NCBI RefSeq assembly: GCF_037975245.1
Contig: NC_092571.1
Location: 2,090,501-2,154,500, forward strand
DNA length: 64,000 nucleotides
From: Apostichopus japonicus
Taxonomy: Eukaryota; Echinodermata; Holothuroidea; Aspidochirotida; Stichopodidae
Direction of reading: 5' to 3'
Numbering within the stretch: position 1 is the first letter of the stretch; each line of letters starts with the position of its first letter. Shown piece after piece: positions 1 to 41,400 of the stretch. The notes under the pieces were generated by a model. That model had not been told where the DNA came from and searched no databases. It saw nothing but the letters and a program-made list of their open reading frames with translations. A program made the translations under genes and the position numbers.

Positions 1-3000
1 TTGAAATAAAGGCTTATACAGATTACTTGCATAATCCCTTTCTGAGAATACAAAATACACAGGCACTTTAAATTAGTTTCGTCCTTAAAGCTTCAAAGGG
101 TTAACAAGATTACCAACTCAGTACAAACACTAACATTCATGGGAAGTAAGTGTCCGTGGGACCAGCTTAGGCTTTAGAAAGTAAGTTTATCCACATGGAC
201 AGGGATGTATGCTGAGCAAGAGTAAAATTCTACCGAAAGAAAAAAATGCATTTAACATTAAATCCATGTTTCATACATTGTTACCTAACCGCAGATAAAG
301 TAAGAATCACAGTCACCCGTGTTCCTCCCTCCAGAAGAAAAAAATCGTTAGAGTTGGTTATTTCTCCCAGTATAATCTCAATGCTTACCGGTGAAGGAAT
401 ATCGATATGATTTCCAAACTATCCGTTAGCAGTGTAAAGACGAAGTAAATTTATTTGTTTAAAAGTTTTCATAAATGTTCCATGTTTTATAAAGGTCATA
501 AACGGTCGAACTTGAGGCGACACAACCCTCAAAATGAGAAATCATAAGAGTGTTATGCCCTCTACTGTCAAGTGACACCTTTACAACGAATTGAAAACTT
601 GAAAGGACAAAGGGTATTGAATCCAAGGCGTGCTCTGTCGTTTATACGAAGTTAAAAATAACATGTTTTGGTTCAATTATTAGAATTTACAAAACAATAG
701 ATTAAATGTAAACATTTAGGTCTGTACTGAGGAGCCTACGTCATCATCAACTTAGCCTTAAAGGAGCAGTCAATAGGTTAAGCATAATATAAAGCTGGAT
801 ATCTTAACAACTTAACACCTTAACATCCTAACATAATAAACATGACTAGCATGTTTCCATTGTCTTTGACTATAACATATCAATGGTACCAAACATTTGC
901 CTTACGCCCTCCTTTTATTAAGCCTAATGTCGCTATATGATTTTGTTGACCTAAATTGACAAGCTATGTTCTCAGATACCTTGTCTTTTTTTTCTTTCTC
1001 AAACGGTCATGTGTATATTATATCCTATTACTGGATCGCTGCAAATGTAGCAAAAACAGAACAGTTTTAATTTATATACTTTTCAAATTTAGCGTATACG
1101 AATATTTATTATAAGTAAAATATTATATACAATTTCATATTCATATCACCATATATTGGTATATCAATCATGACAAGTTTTTCCAAAAATAACATGGAAT
1201 AACATAATATATTTTAATATTTGTCATTTTACATTTGTGTTGAATTGAGGTTATCTGTAAGGGTCAGGTGTTTCACGTTAAGAGTGTATAAGTTTGTATT
1301 TCGAAGTATAACACAAACAGCCGTAAATTTTCTCCACATCAACAATAATGTTGAACTTTGCTCCGTTTTTGTCACATGTCATCCATAGTCTGGTCTTCTA
1401 TTCAACGTGATGATGTACACTTTAAAGGTGCAGTCTCTTCAAGCATAGTCACGTGACATCCTTGGGTGAAGTAACGTGAAACTCTCATTAATGAAAGAGA
1501 TACGAAACAAGTTACACCCTTATAAAATGCGTTCCACTTCATCGACCACCTAATTAACGATCCCCCAAAATGTGACGCTGTTTCCCAAAATATATTTTTG
1601 TTTAATATTTGGAAAATATACAAATATGAATGAATAACATACTTGTAATGCAACTCAAATACTCCCAAATAACAGCAGGGCACCAATGAGAAGAAAAATT
1701 CATAGTTAATGAACTATACGAATTAAACTGATTCTGTACTTTAGTTTGTTTATGACATCATATTTATCATTGATTCTTTTTTTAATTTTTCACTTGAATG
1801 TTATATAGTTGAGAGAATATTAAATACATTTAAAGTGCTATAAAGCAATAAAAGGTTCTCAAAAATCACAGAGTTTTCGCATTTTATAAACAAGAATAAC
1901 AAAATGTCCGTTTAAACGTTATGCTATAACACCACTTATTAATATTCATATTTCCTACATTTAATTGAACATTGAAAATGTTTTTCTTTCTAGATGAATG
2001 CAGTAATACTTGTTGTTTAAATATAATGAAAGTTTTGTTCTGAAAGTTTGTTCACTCCTTCCAAAGTGTTACAATTTTACCGTGGAGTTGCCCAGTATTC
2101 ATTAAAAAAGGTCCTAATTGTAATAAATGCAGTCGCAAAGTTATGCCAGAGCACCTATAGCGGAAAGGAGTTAATATTATCGTAGGAAGGTATTTTAAGT
2201 TAAGTTTTAAAAAAATATATTTTGGGATGTATTTCATTGCCATAAACATATTTTCAGTTCCGCGGGAGAAACCCCATAACTCACTGGTTTGGGTATTTAC
2301 GAGCGACGATATTTACCTGTCTCCTACAACACTAACGCACTGGAAATGTGCGTTAGTGTTGTAGGAGACAGGTAAGAGAGGAGTGAAGTAAATCCTCTTC
2401 TTCCCCACCCCCACCCCCGTCCTCTCCCCTACCCCGTCCCTAGCAGGAACATCCCCATACATGCATGTTTTTTATACAGCTTCAAATTTCATAAACTGAT
2501 TATGCCCTTTCCTTAATTAGCAGTAAATGTTTTCCTGTATTGATTCTCCATATATGTCTGTTTTGAGTAATTTCTTTTATCAGCATTATTTTTTATTAAT
2601 TAGTACTTAAGACACTCAAAGACCAGGAATATAGAAAAACAAAATTCATATTCGCAATCGGCACTTCCGAAAGTACTTGCATGCCACGTTTCAGGTTAGT
2701 CCGAAAATTTGATTCATGAAACTCTAAAAATTTGTTTTTTTTTAAACAGCAATTCCCATGTCTAATTGTACAAAATGCAAGATAAAATATGATGTTTAGT
2801 TACCATTGATTTTATGAAAAAATGCAGAAATATTATTATCTTGCCGTTAGAATTTTGAGAGTCAAATCCTCATGGTACAACAAAATATCATTATTATCTC
2901 CTCTTTAATGTCCTTACACCAGACGACCTCGCCGCTTTAAATCTAAAAGGTTTTGACAACCCCAAGTAGACAGGCTGTATGAAGAACCATTAAATACCAT

Positions 3001-3240
3001 CGAATTTATCAAAGGTAACTCTATATAACCAACAGGTACTGATCAAGTGGCAACATACTTCATACCAAAGGCGGTGTATTTGATTTCCGGCGTTGATAGA
3101 GGAATACTGTTTTAAAACTGTAGATTATCTTATCAGTGGATCTTATGGTATCGTCAATGATAATGCCATAATGATTTTATCTTGTTTGGGAATCTTTACA
3201 ATTCATCTTAGGGGTAAATAACGAAAGACCTATAAAACGT
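1..3240. other. Intergenic, no gene recognised
   Basis: AT-rich sequence. I see no convincing exon, RNA gene or conserved domain on either strand. The only open frames are short and lack family motifs. It holds the perfect inverted repeat at 2313-2375 and a C-rich stretch near 2400-2445. Further variable first exons of the transporter could lie to the left of the window. Confidence 0.6.
2313..2375. repeat. Perfect 28-bp inverted repeat (hairpin)
   Basis: Bases 2313-2340 are the exact reverse complement of 2348-2375, separated by a 7-base loop. No mismatch or bulge is present in the stem. It lies about 1.1 kb upstream of the first transporter exon. It could be a snap-back duplication or a small-RNA hairpin. 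Confidence 0.9.
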
Positions 3241-3268
3241 TATGTCTTTCTTTATCATTTATTTCCCC

Positions 3269-3275
3269 TATAAAA
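3269..3275 (+). promoter_or_regulatory. Candidate TATA box for exon 1a
   Basis: TATAAAA lies about 170 bases upstream of the exon 1a start codon, so a start site near 3300 would give a 5'UTR of roughly 150 bases. Similar motifs at 3231 (TATAAAA) and near 3349 (TATAAAG) are alternatives. Assignment rests on motif and position only. Confidence 0.4.
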
Positions 3276-3445
3276 TACCGTCCACAATACAACGACCCAC
3301 CTAATAAAGTCAACACGTTTCAATTCATATATGCCCTCCATAACAGTTTATAAAGGGTTTGTGCACTCGATCGGAGAACGTTGCAGCTATAGGAGTTCAT
3401 TTTTGCAAATCGCGTCTTATTTCGGTTTATTACTCAAACTTCAAA

Positions 3446-32802
<29,357 letters not shown>

Positions 32803-33045
32803 ATACATGTACTTTAATGCAACCTCTATGGTGCGCCAAATGTGCCATAAGTCCTGAAATCGACATAAGACAAATTTAAATTAGCATTATGTCACTTTCT
32901 CGTGCTCCCAGTCGACAAAATCGTCACATGTGTCGAGAAATTGACACGTGACGATTTCCAAACAAATCAGGGACAGTTTTTCGTGTTCTCATTGGCTCAT
33001 TTTAAATTCTAGTATTATAATTTTGGAATATATGAATATCTGTTG

Positions 33046-33051
33046 AATAAA
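33046..33051 (+). promoter_or_regulatory. Polyadenylation signal of the transporter gene
   Basis: AATAAA about 245 bases after the stop codon. A second AATAAA lies at 33404-33409. Either would give a short 3'UTR. Confidence 0.5.
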
Positions 33052-34494
33052 ATTGAGAGAACAAGAAACTGACATATTTCAAGTTATTCCACGTATGTCG
33101 AATTCAAGACTTATGGGGTCTCGGGGCACCATTAACTCCTTATCTGTACATACTTTTAAAAGTTGTCACTGCCATTTTTTGGAGTTCTCAATGCTTTTCT
33201 CGCAATTTACGGTGGTCCTGAAGTTACATACGAATTGCATACTTAGTAATAATTACATGACATCGCAACCATTTTGCATAGTTCTGTCTAATTGGAGATC
33301 TTCAGCGATTCTGCAGAGCGCGCTGTAATATCGTTCCTAACAGTGCCGTCTGGTCATATCGCGCGTGATTTAAGGGATCTTATATATAACAAAACATATA
33401 AAAAATAAACATTCAAAGCGCTTTATATTATAGTTATGAAAGCATGTTAAATAAGATCACGTCTTCAAATAGTACGAATGAATGGTGTCAGAGGGGTGGG
33501 TGAGGGGGGGGGGGCTGATCGGCTCCTGCAGGTTAGCAAAACAATTTTTTAAACTAGAAAACAGACTATTCAATATTAATACATTGGTAAGGGTAGATAG
33601 ACAAGTAATAATCACAGAATAGAAGCTTTTTTTTAAATAAAAGGGGGTGGGGGACTTAAACACTTGCATTATTACCAGAATAAGGTGCTCAAAGGTATAA
33701 CTCAAGTTAGCGGTCGTAATTGAAAATGTCCCCAAAGAAGCTTTCTGATTGGTTGATTGGTGTTACTAACTGTTGGCGACATTTCGTTACTAAAAAGTGC
33801 TAGTTATGGGTGGTCAAAACCCGTATGTTAGTTTTGTCACACTATGCGTGAACTAGAGAATGTGCAGGTTCTTTATCCAAAAGTATATATATGTCAGAGA
33901 TTCCCCAAAGTAATTTTCAGTGATTTCAGAGATCGCAGCTTGTCAAATTTCGCGGAACTAGAATGGACCGATATGGTAGCGCCCTCTGTTCAATTTAGGG
34001 TGTGACTGGATATCCCACTGTTGTCTAACGTGCACATCAATAAAGTCAAGCCGTCGATTTGCTGACCTAAAGTTAAAATTTTGACAACTCGCCCCAAACC
34101 ATGATATTTTGTGACTTGTCAAGTAAAACTAACATGACCGAGATTGTTAAATTTTCCAGATGTCGTATTACGCTCACACAGTAAGTCTACACAACGTCTG
34201 TCCCTTCAGCACCACCGTAGCAGTAGATACAATTCTAGATAGAGTAATTAATATAAAGAGCCGCCAAAATAAGAATGTGCGCATGCTCTAAAATGTAACC
34301 GTATAATACAATCAACAGCTGACTCAATTTTACCAGTGATAAAGTAGTACTTAAAATGAATGTCGCAGTGTTTTCTTCTTCTTGAAAGTTAAAGGCTATT
34401 GGTGCTGAACCAGTTTACTTGATATAAAGACAACAAAAGCTTAACCACTTTTGAACATTGTAGAAACTGCCATCTGAACATTATTTCTCTTTCA

Positions 34495-35128
34495 TATTTG
34501 AAAAATGTCTCGACAGGGGTGAAACCACTTATACTTCTAGCGGAGGGGGGGGGGGGGGCTTTAGCCATCCAGAAAAAAAAACACAGGGATCAACAAACAG
34601 TACCCAACAAATTGTAACCATTTGTCATCTGAGGAACCAGTTTGGCCTGGGTATTCAATCAGCTGGTAAACCCATCATGTAAACAGTTCCGCCACTCCCC
34701 CCTCCAACTCCCCCACCCCTCCGACCCCTCTACCGTGTTCTACAACCTTAACTACCCTCTCCCATACCTTCCCAACCTACACTTTTATACTTGAAAAATG
34801 TCTCGACAGGGGTGCAACTACGTAAATTTCTAGCGGAGGGGGGGGGGGGACTTAAGCCACTCAGAAAAAAAATCAGAGGGATCAACACACAGTACCCTAT
34901 AGTGGCCAGTGCAGTGCAATTTCAACAGTTGAAAATTCTCCAACATTGTGTCAAATTTGCAAACATAGCACCATTTGTCGTCTGAGGAACCAGTTTGGCC
35001 TGGATATTCACTCAGCTTGTAAACCCATCATGTAAACATTTCCACAACCCCCACCCCCACCCCCCCCTCCGCCACTCTACCGTGTTCTACAACCTTAACC
35101 TCCCATACCTTCCCAACCTACACTTTTT
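34495..35128. repeat. Tandem duplication, two ~310-base copies
   Basis: Copies 34495-34790 and 34791-35128 share AAAAATGTCTCGACAGGGGT, a poly(G) run, GAGGAACCAGTTTGGCCTG, CCCATCATGTAAACA and ACCTTCCCAACCTACACTTT in the same order. Coding capacity is absent. Confidence 0.85.
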
Positions 35129-36516
35129 CCGAAGATGAAACTACAAAGACGAATATGACATTCTTCGTAAATAATTTGCAAAATATCAGTTTATTATGTA
35201 GCTGCATGCATGGATGTTATTAACATAATTATAGGTCTATTGTATAACAATCTTAATCTTAAGTATCTTCTCAACTTATTTCAGTATTCAAAGAAAAAGA
35301 AAAAAAAGAATTGCAATCACCATTTTATTAAGAATATAATTTTTGTTTTATGTGAACAGAAATCTGTAGGATTTTTTTTCTGTTTTTGTGACACAAGAGC
35401 GCTGTCACGTTCCTTCGCCTAAGCCTGAACCGGAGTTAGAGAATCAAGAACGTACACAATTATGAGATTATATCTGTAAATATCGTAAAACAAAGTAATA
35501 ATCATGGAACCTTATATAGAAGAGAATGCTTTAATGGACAAGTCAATTGTCTATTGGGAGTATAGAAAATTATGTCATATTGATGAAATATTTCTAGTCA
35601 AGCCAACAACAACAAAAAGTAATTTCTAGCTGAATTAGAAAGCCATCATCCATTTGGCGTGTAGCAACAAAAAAAAAAAAAAAAAAAACAGTATATGATA
35701 AAATGTTCAATCTATAAGATAGAATGGCGCGAGTGTTTTTTGAGTTAGAATTAGCATCGGACTATATCACTGCTTTGATGTTCAGGGACTGATTTTCCAA
35801 ATTTTCAATTTGCAGCATAATAAAGCCTTGAGGTGCGTGATTAAATGTTTGCCTCTGATAAAGCTTGCCATGGTCGCTATTATTGAAAACAACCAATGAC
35901 GTCTATACCGGAAGCTGCTGTTAAAATACCAACTTCCGGTTCTCTACGTATATAGCTGTATACAACCGCTCACACACAACGAATTAACCAAGAAAAACTT
36001 TGTGTCCCACAAAGTCTAGGTTTTATTTGAATATCTCAGAGGTGAATGCAATGACGCCGTCCTTCATAGTTCGACTTTGATGCACCACAAGTAACATATT
36101 CAATTTCGATGTAATTTTTCTTTCCTATAATAGGTGGGGGGGGGGGGCAAGTGTTTTACCAATGGATTGCGACTCATGCCTTAAAATTCAGCTTTAAAGG
36201 CCAATAGTATATAAGGTCGTATGAAAACATATTTTGTTCAGTCCTCTCCTAAAGTCAAATGTAGCAAAGTTGGAGTAATTTTCAATTTTTTTTAAAAAAA
36301 ACTATGAAAATATCGATGCATATAAAGCCAACAAATCTATATTTCTATATAAAACTGATAATTATTTTATTTTTAATAGGAAAAAGTGGAACTTATAACT
36401 ATGTATTTTTGTGTAATGTGAAAATTCAAATTAAATCAAAGTATAGCAAAAAACCTTCAATAATGTTTCAATCTGTCCTTTTTGTTGTTATTGACTGCTT
36501 CATTTAATTCTAAATA

Positions 36517-36573
36517 ATACTAATAATAATAATAATTATTATTATTATTATTATATATATAAATATTTTCATT

Positions 36574-36664
<91 letters not shown>
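36517..36664. repeat. (TAA)n/(TTA)n and (TA)n microsatellites
   Basis: AATAATAAT...ATTATTATT forms a palindromic trinucleotide stretch (36517-36553) followed by TA dinucleotides (36573-36664). Confidence 0.9.
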
Positions 36665-36667
<3 letters not shown>

Positions 36668-37290
36668 TGATCAGTACTCCCCTAAGCTTAATTGATAGAT
36701 TGATTGTCTGTAATGATGTTATATACTTAAAAATCGATACCACTGTGATACAAAACCGGGGTTCGAGCGATGTTTGCGATATACCGATATCATTGAGTTA
36801 TTGATTAGCTTTGTTGGTGTTTATAGCGGTAAGTAGTGAGTGTCGCTGAGCGCATACATGGGGTCGGCGTTGTGACTGAACGTAACTTCGATAACAAAAA
36901 CGTCAAATTTAGATTGGGCGGTGCCAATTTTTTTGGACGTTACTGTTGCGTCGCTGAATAATGTCTTATTGTTCTAAACAAATCCAGGATTGCCTATCAC
37001 ACAGGAAAGTGGTTAGGTATGTTCCTTCTTTTAATCACTGACTTATAAATAATATTGAAAATAATCACTTACAGTTCTGGATAAGGGAGACCTACGAACT
37101 ATAGTGTCTGGACAGTGTGAGCCCACAAGTTCTCCAAACACACAAACTCTCTCGAACAAAGTTAGTAAACAGGTGACGATCACTTACTCCAAATATAACG
37201 TGGCAATATAATGCTAGCACGTTAAGTATTTCAAATAGTTATGTAAACAAAGACTCTTCTGTGCTAAACCAACAGGCCGTGCGGATTCAT

Positions 37291-37605
37291 AGCTAACAAC
37301 CGTAAGCTATAATGAATATTCAACACATACATATTACGTAGTACAGACATTGTTGCTAACAACCGTAAGCTATAATGAAAATTCAACACATACATATCAC
37401 GTAGTACAGACATTGTTGCTAACAGCCGTAAGATATAATGAATATTCAACACATACATATAACGTACTACAGACATTGTTGCTAACAACCGTAAGATATA
37501 ATGAATATTCATTACATACATATTACGTAGTACAGACGTTTTGCTAACAACCGTAAGACATAATGAATATTCAACACTAATAATTACGTATTACAGACAT
37601 TGTAA
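37291..37605. repeat. 63-bp minisatellite, five copies
   Basis: GCTAACAACCGTAAG recurs at about 37292, 37355, 37418, 37481 and 37543, a period of 62-63 bases. Units contain ATTCAACACATACATAT and ACGTAGTACAGACAT. Period divisible by three yields long but spurious frames. Confidence 0.9.
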
Positions 37606-38088
37606 TAATGATAATACCAGGCTTTTATAAATTATTCAACATGGCGTTCAGAAGTAAACCATAACAAAATATTCTTTTTGTCGGCGATATGGCACTAATT
37701 AAAAAAAGGAAAAAGCAGGATTAAAATAAAACCGTTTTCAAAACTCCAATTGCGCGGGCGTCATGTCGTCAATTGCGAGAGTGGTAAGGGAGTATATATC
37801 CAGTCACATTTTATTTACATTGTACATGTCGCGAAACTTAACTAGGAAAGGAGAAACAATCGGGTTACTTCCCTTATCTTTTGCCTTTTTTAATTTTTAA
37901 TTTTTTCCGGTTGTTGATTGCTTGATTTCGTACCAAACTTGTCAACAGTTCAACAGATTTTCAGATTTTGTTAAGAGAGATTTAACCAGTCCTTTTTACA
38001 TTGAAGTTACAGGCGAATGCCAGCTAAAAGATCACTGCGAATAAGCGGTTGAAACTATGAAATTTGTTCTTTGAGAGTTATGAAAGCG

Positions 38089-38115
38089 TTTATTGAAATC
38101 ATGAAACCGTTTATT
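38089..38115 (-). promoter_or_regulatory. Candidate polyadenylation signals of the TIE-like gene
   Basis: Two AATAAA hexamers on the minus strand, at 38115-38110 and 38094-38089, 280-310 bases beyond the stop codon at 38399-38397. They support a gene end here rather than continuation to further exons. Confidence 0.4.
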
Positions 38116-38396
38116 AAAATTAAATCCGTTAGTGGAATTATGAAACCGTTAAAAAAAGCTAAAAATTTAAATTTAAATCAACTTTAAATCAAACTTTAAA
38201 TGAAATTGAAACAACAACCAAATCAAAAGTAAAACAAATTAAATTAACAAAACAAATGTTCTGGGTAAATAATGAAAACAGAAACCTCTTCTCTGTTTCG
38301 CAATTAATGGTAAACAAATAATTATACTTATTGAAGAAGACGATGACGTTACATTTTAGGTGGAAAGCAATAGACTAAAGATTTCAGTCGCTTCTG

Positions 38397-38485
38397 TTAT
38401 GGACATCCAGTAAAACGATCACACACTTCATCTGCGCATGCGCATTCTTGACTGCAATCAGCCCCGTAGTATCCAGCGCTACATG
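38397..38485 (-). CDS. TIE-like gene terminal exon: truncated third EGF
   Basis: Acceptor TTTTTGCAG; starts in phase 1. Encodes (A)CSAGYYGADC... through CDRFTGCP, then TAA. The order C-x-GYYG-DC-x-EC-x-C-x-CDRF-GC matches the third EGF of TIE receptors almost up to the point where the vertebrate proteins continue with a second half (C-x-PGW-G-xC). No good donor lies before the stop. Confidence 0.8.
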
Positions 38486-41400
38486 CTGCAAAAAGAAACA
38501 TTCGACATGTAAGTTGAACATAAGGCCAGCCATCTAATTCGTATCATTAATATATATAAGATCGGAGATGACCTTCTGACCTTAGTGTTAGACGTTGTCC
38601 CGAAATTCGCTGTATCTATGAGTGAGGCTGCCGACCTCTGTAATGCACCCCCCCCCCCCGCCCTCACCGCCCTCCCCTCATCTATGCCTACTACACTTTC
38701 TAGCCCAGTGTGGTAATCAAGTGATTTTATTGTCAAGTCCATTCATTCAAGTTAAGTCATTTCTATTCAAGTCAAATCTCGGGAGTCGGGAGCCGAGAGT
38801 CGAGAGTACTCAAGTCGAGAGTCGCGAGTCGAGAGACGAGAGCCGAGAGCCAAGAGTCGAGAGTGCTCAAGTCAAGTCACGAAAGTCGATAGTCTCGAGC
38901 CGAGAGTCGATAGTCTCGAGCCGAGAGTCGATAGTCTCGAGCCGAGAGTCGAGAGTCGAGAGCCGAGGGCCGAGGGCCGAGAGCCGATAGCCGAGAAACG
39001 AGAGCCAAGAGCCAAGAGTCGAGAGTCGAGAGTCGAGAGTCGATAGTCGAGAGTCGATAGTCGATAGTCGAGAGTCGAGAGACGAGAGCCTAGAGACGAG
39101 AGTCAAGTCTCGAGAGTCGAGAGTCGATAGTCGATAGTCGAGAGCCGAGGGCCGAGGCGCCGAGAGACGAGAGACGATAGCCTAGAGACGAGAGCCGAGA
39201 GCCAAGAGTCGAGAGTCGAGAGTCGAGAGTCGATAGTCGAGAGTCGAGAGCCGAGGGCCGAGGGCCGAGAGACGAGGGCCGAGAGTCGAGAGTCGAGAGT
39301 CAAGTCTCGAGAGTCGAGAGTCGATAGTCGAGAGTCGAGAGTCGAGAGCCGAGGGCCGAGGGCCGAGAGCCGATAGCCGAGAAACGAGAGCCAAGAGCCA
39401 AGAGTCGAGAGTCGAGAGTCGAGATCCGAGAGCCGAGAGTCGAGAGTCGAGAGTCGAGCGTAATTTGTCTGCTAGTCAAGTCAAGTCAAAGTCATTAGTC
39501 TGCTAGTCAAGTCAAGTCAAAAGCTAAAATATGCAAGTGACAGGAATATATATTCTTCAATTCTTCTCAAAAGAAAGTGCTTTGAATACTCCATCCCATA
39601 GAACCCCTTCCAAACCCTCACCGGTACCGGCAAGTTACTGTCGTCCGTTGGCTACACCCTTTTACTTGCTCATGCAACGATTCTTTAGAAGTGAGATCTG
39701 CAGCTCACATTTCAAATATTATATTAAATTTTAGCTATGTTAATGTTTTTCTCTGCCTTTAACTTTAAAATTGGTGTCAACACGGAGTGCCCCAAATTTT
39801 GGCGAACCGAAAGAGCGTGTTTCTTTGGGGAGGAGGGGGGGGGGTGTAAGGGTACATAATTGTGAATCGTCATAGTTATGCTAATCACGAAATTTTATAT
39901 CTTATAAAGCAAGTTTCATCTTACGAGAAAAAAATTGACTGTTTATTTATGTTGAATTTGTTAACACAATCTGGTGATACCACTACAAGAAAGATATTAT
40001 GTGGAAGGGGTATAACAGAAAAATATCATGGGTAACCTGCAGTATCCAAGATCACACCAACTTGTGGGTGGTGAAATTACACATACATGTCATTGCTAAA
40101 GGAGCGGAAAATATTAAAAATATGACATTATATTTGTGATAGAGATGACTGTCATGAACTACTCTTCCCCACACAACTGAGACAAATCTTGTTTAATTCT
40201 AGAGATATCACAGACTTGAATACTTCTTCTCACCGCAAGGCATGAAAAATTGATCAAGTCTAAATGCGACATCATCGAGCCACTTTTGCTTCAATTCTTT
40301 TTTGGAATGTTGATTATTTTGTATTGATTGATTGATTGAGTTAGTTTTCTTTTTTTTACAATGTCTATTTACAGTAATAGAGATGGGTCTTGCAAATGCT
40401 GATTCTTAAATATTGAAACACTTAACATGACTAAATTGATGGCACTGGTTTTCAATGCCATCACTATTAAACTATTAAACATCACTATATATTACAAATA
40501 TCTCTACCATATAAGCCGAAGACGGTGGTTGGTTTTGTGTCCCCTGTAATCCCGCAGTTTCTTCCGTTGGGTTGTAACTTGGTTGGGAAATGTTTCCACC
40601 ATTCGTACATATATAGGCCTATACTATGAGAGATCTTTAATCTGGTTTGTGATTTTTTAACGAGTCATACACTTACCGTTATCGCAGTTTGGCCCCCACC
40701 AACCACATCCGCAAGAGCACCCGTAAAGTCCCCCGTAACAAAACAGGAATCCTTCGCAGTTGACTCTGTCGGCAACGTCACTGTGCAGGTCGCTACATGA
40801 GAATCGCTGGCTTTTGCCAAACGTATCAGCGTTAGGATACTCTGGAAGAATATAATTTTAAACAGATATATGTAAAATTCCATCGATTTAAAAAATACAA
40901 GATAATACAAGAGCATTAGCAATCAGTAGACTCCCCCCCCTCCACCCACCTTCCGCAAAAAAAAAACACGTAAGAGAGATTACATCATGTATATAATAGT
41001 CTGATCATCAAGAACAATAGCTGACAGACCAACAATACAACTTAAAATAAACACTGACGTCATCATGACGTAAGCAACTGATGTAGATATGAAAGATCCA
41101 AATCTTTATGACGTAATAGATATTTAAAAACTCACTTAATTCACACAGCTCTCCAGAAAAACACGGAGGACAGCGACATGTTCCGTCAAGCTCACATACG
41201 CCGCCATTTTGACACACCGGACAGGTAAGCGTGCAGGCCCCTGTCCCATCCTTATACATACCGAAAGTACAATCTACGAAGGAATGATATGAAACAAATA
41301 AATAATATCCATGAAAGTAATATATATTCCAATACCTAATATTCAAACAGCTTTCCCAGTTTATTTTGGCCGTGTCTTGATACTTATCGATATCAACTTA

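Larger units (their letters stand above)
33410..38088. other. Intergenic region between convergent genes
   Basis: Contains no recognised exon on either strand. It holds a tandem duplication at 34495-35128, a poly(A) run near 35671, ATT/TA repeats at 36517-36664 and a 63-bp minisatellite at 37291-37605. The two genes converge here (3' ends facing). No kinase or transmembrane exon for the minus-strand gene was found. Confidence 0.6.

Noticed and set aside
3359-3445. Upstream in-frame ATG extending exon 1a by 29 residues
   Set aside because: No counterpart in exons 1b and 1c, and MAEEDGG at 3446 aligns with their starts; may be part of the 5'UTR.
37291-37605. CRISPR-like array
   Set aside because: Contiguous 63-bp tandem units without unique spacers, in a eukaryotic genome.
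38622-39394. Ser/Arg- and Asp/Leu-rich frames over the GAGTCGA repeat
   Set aside because: Minisatellite translation; open in several frames on both strands.
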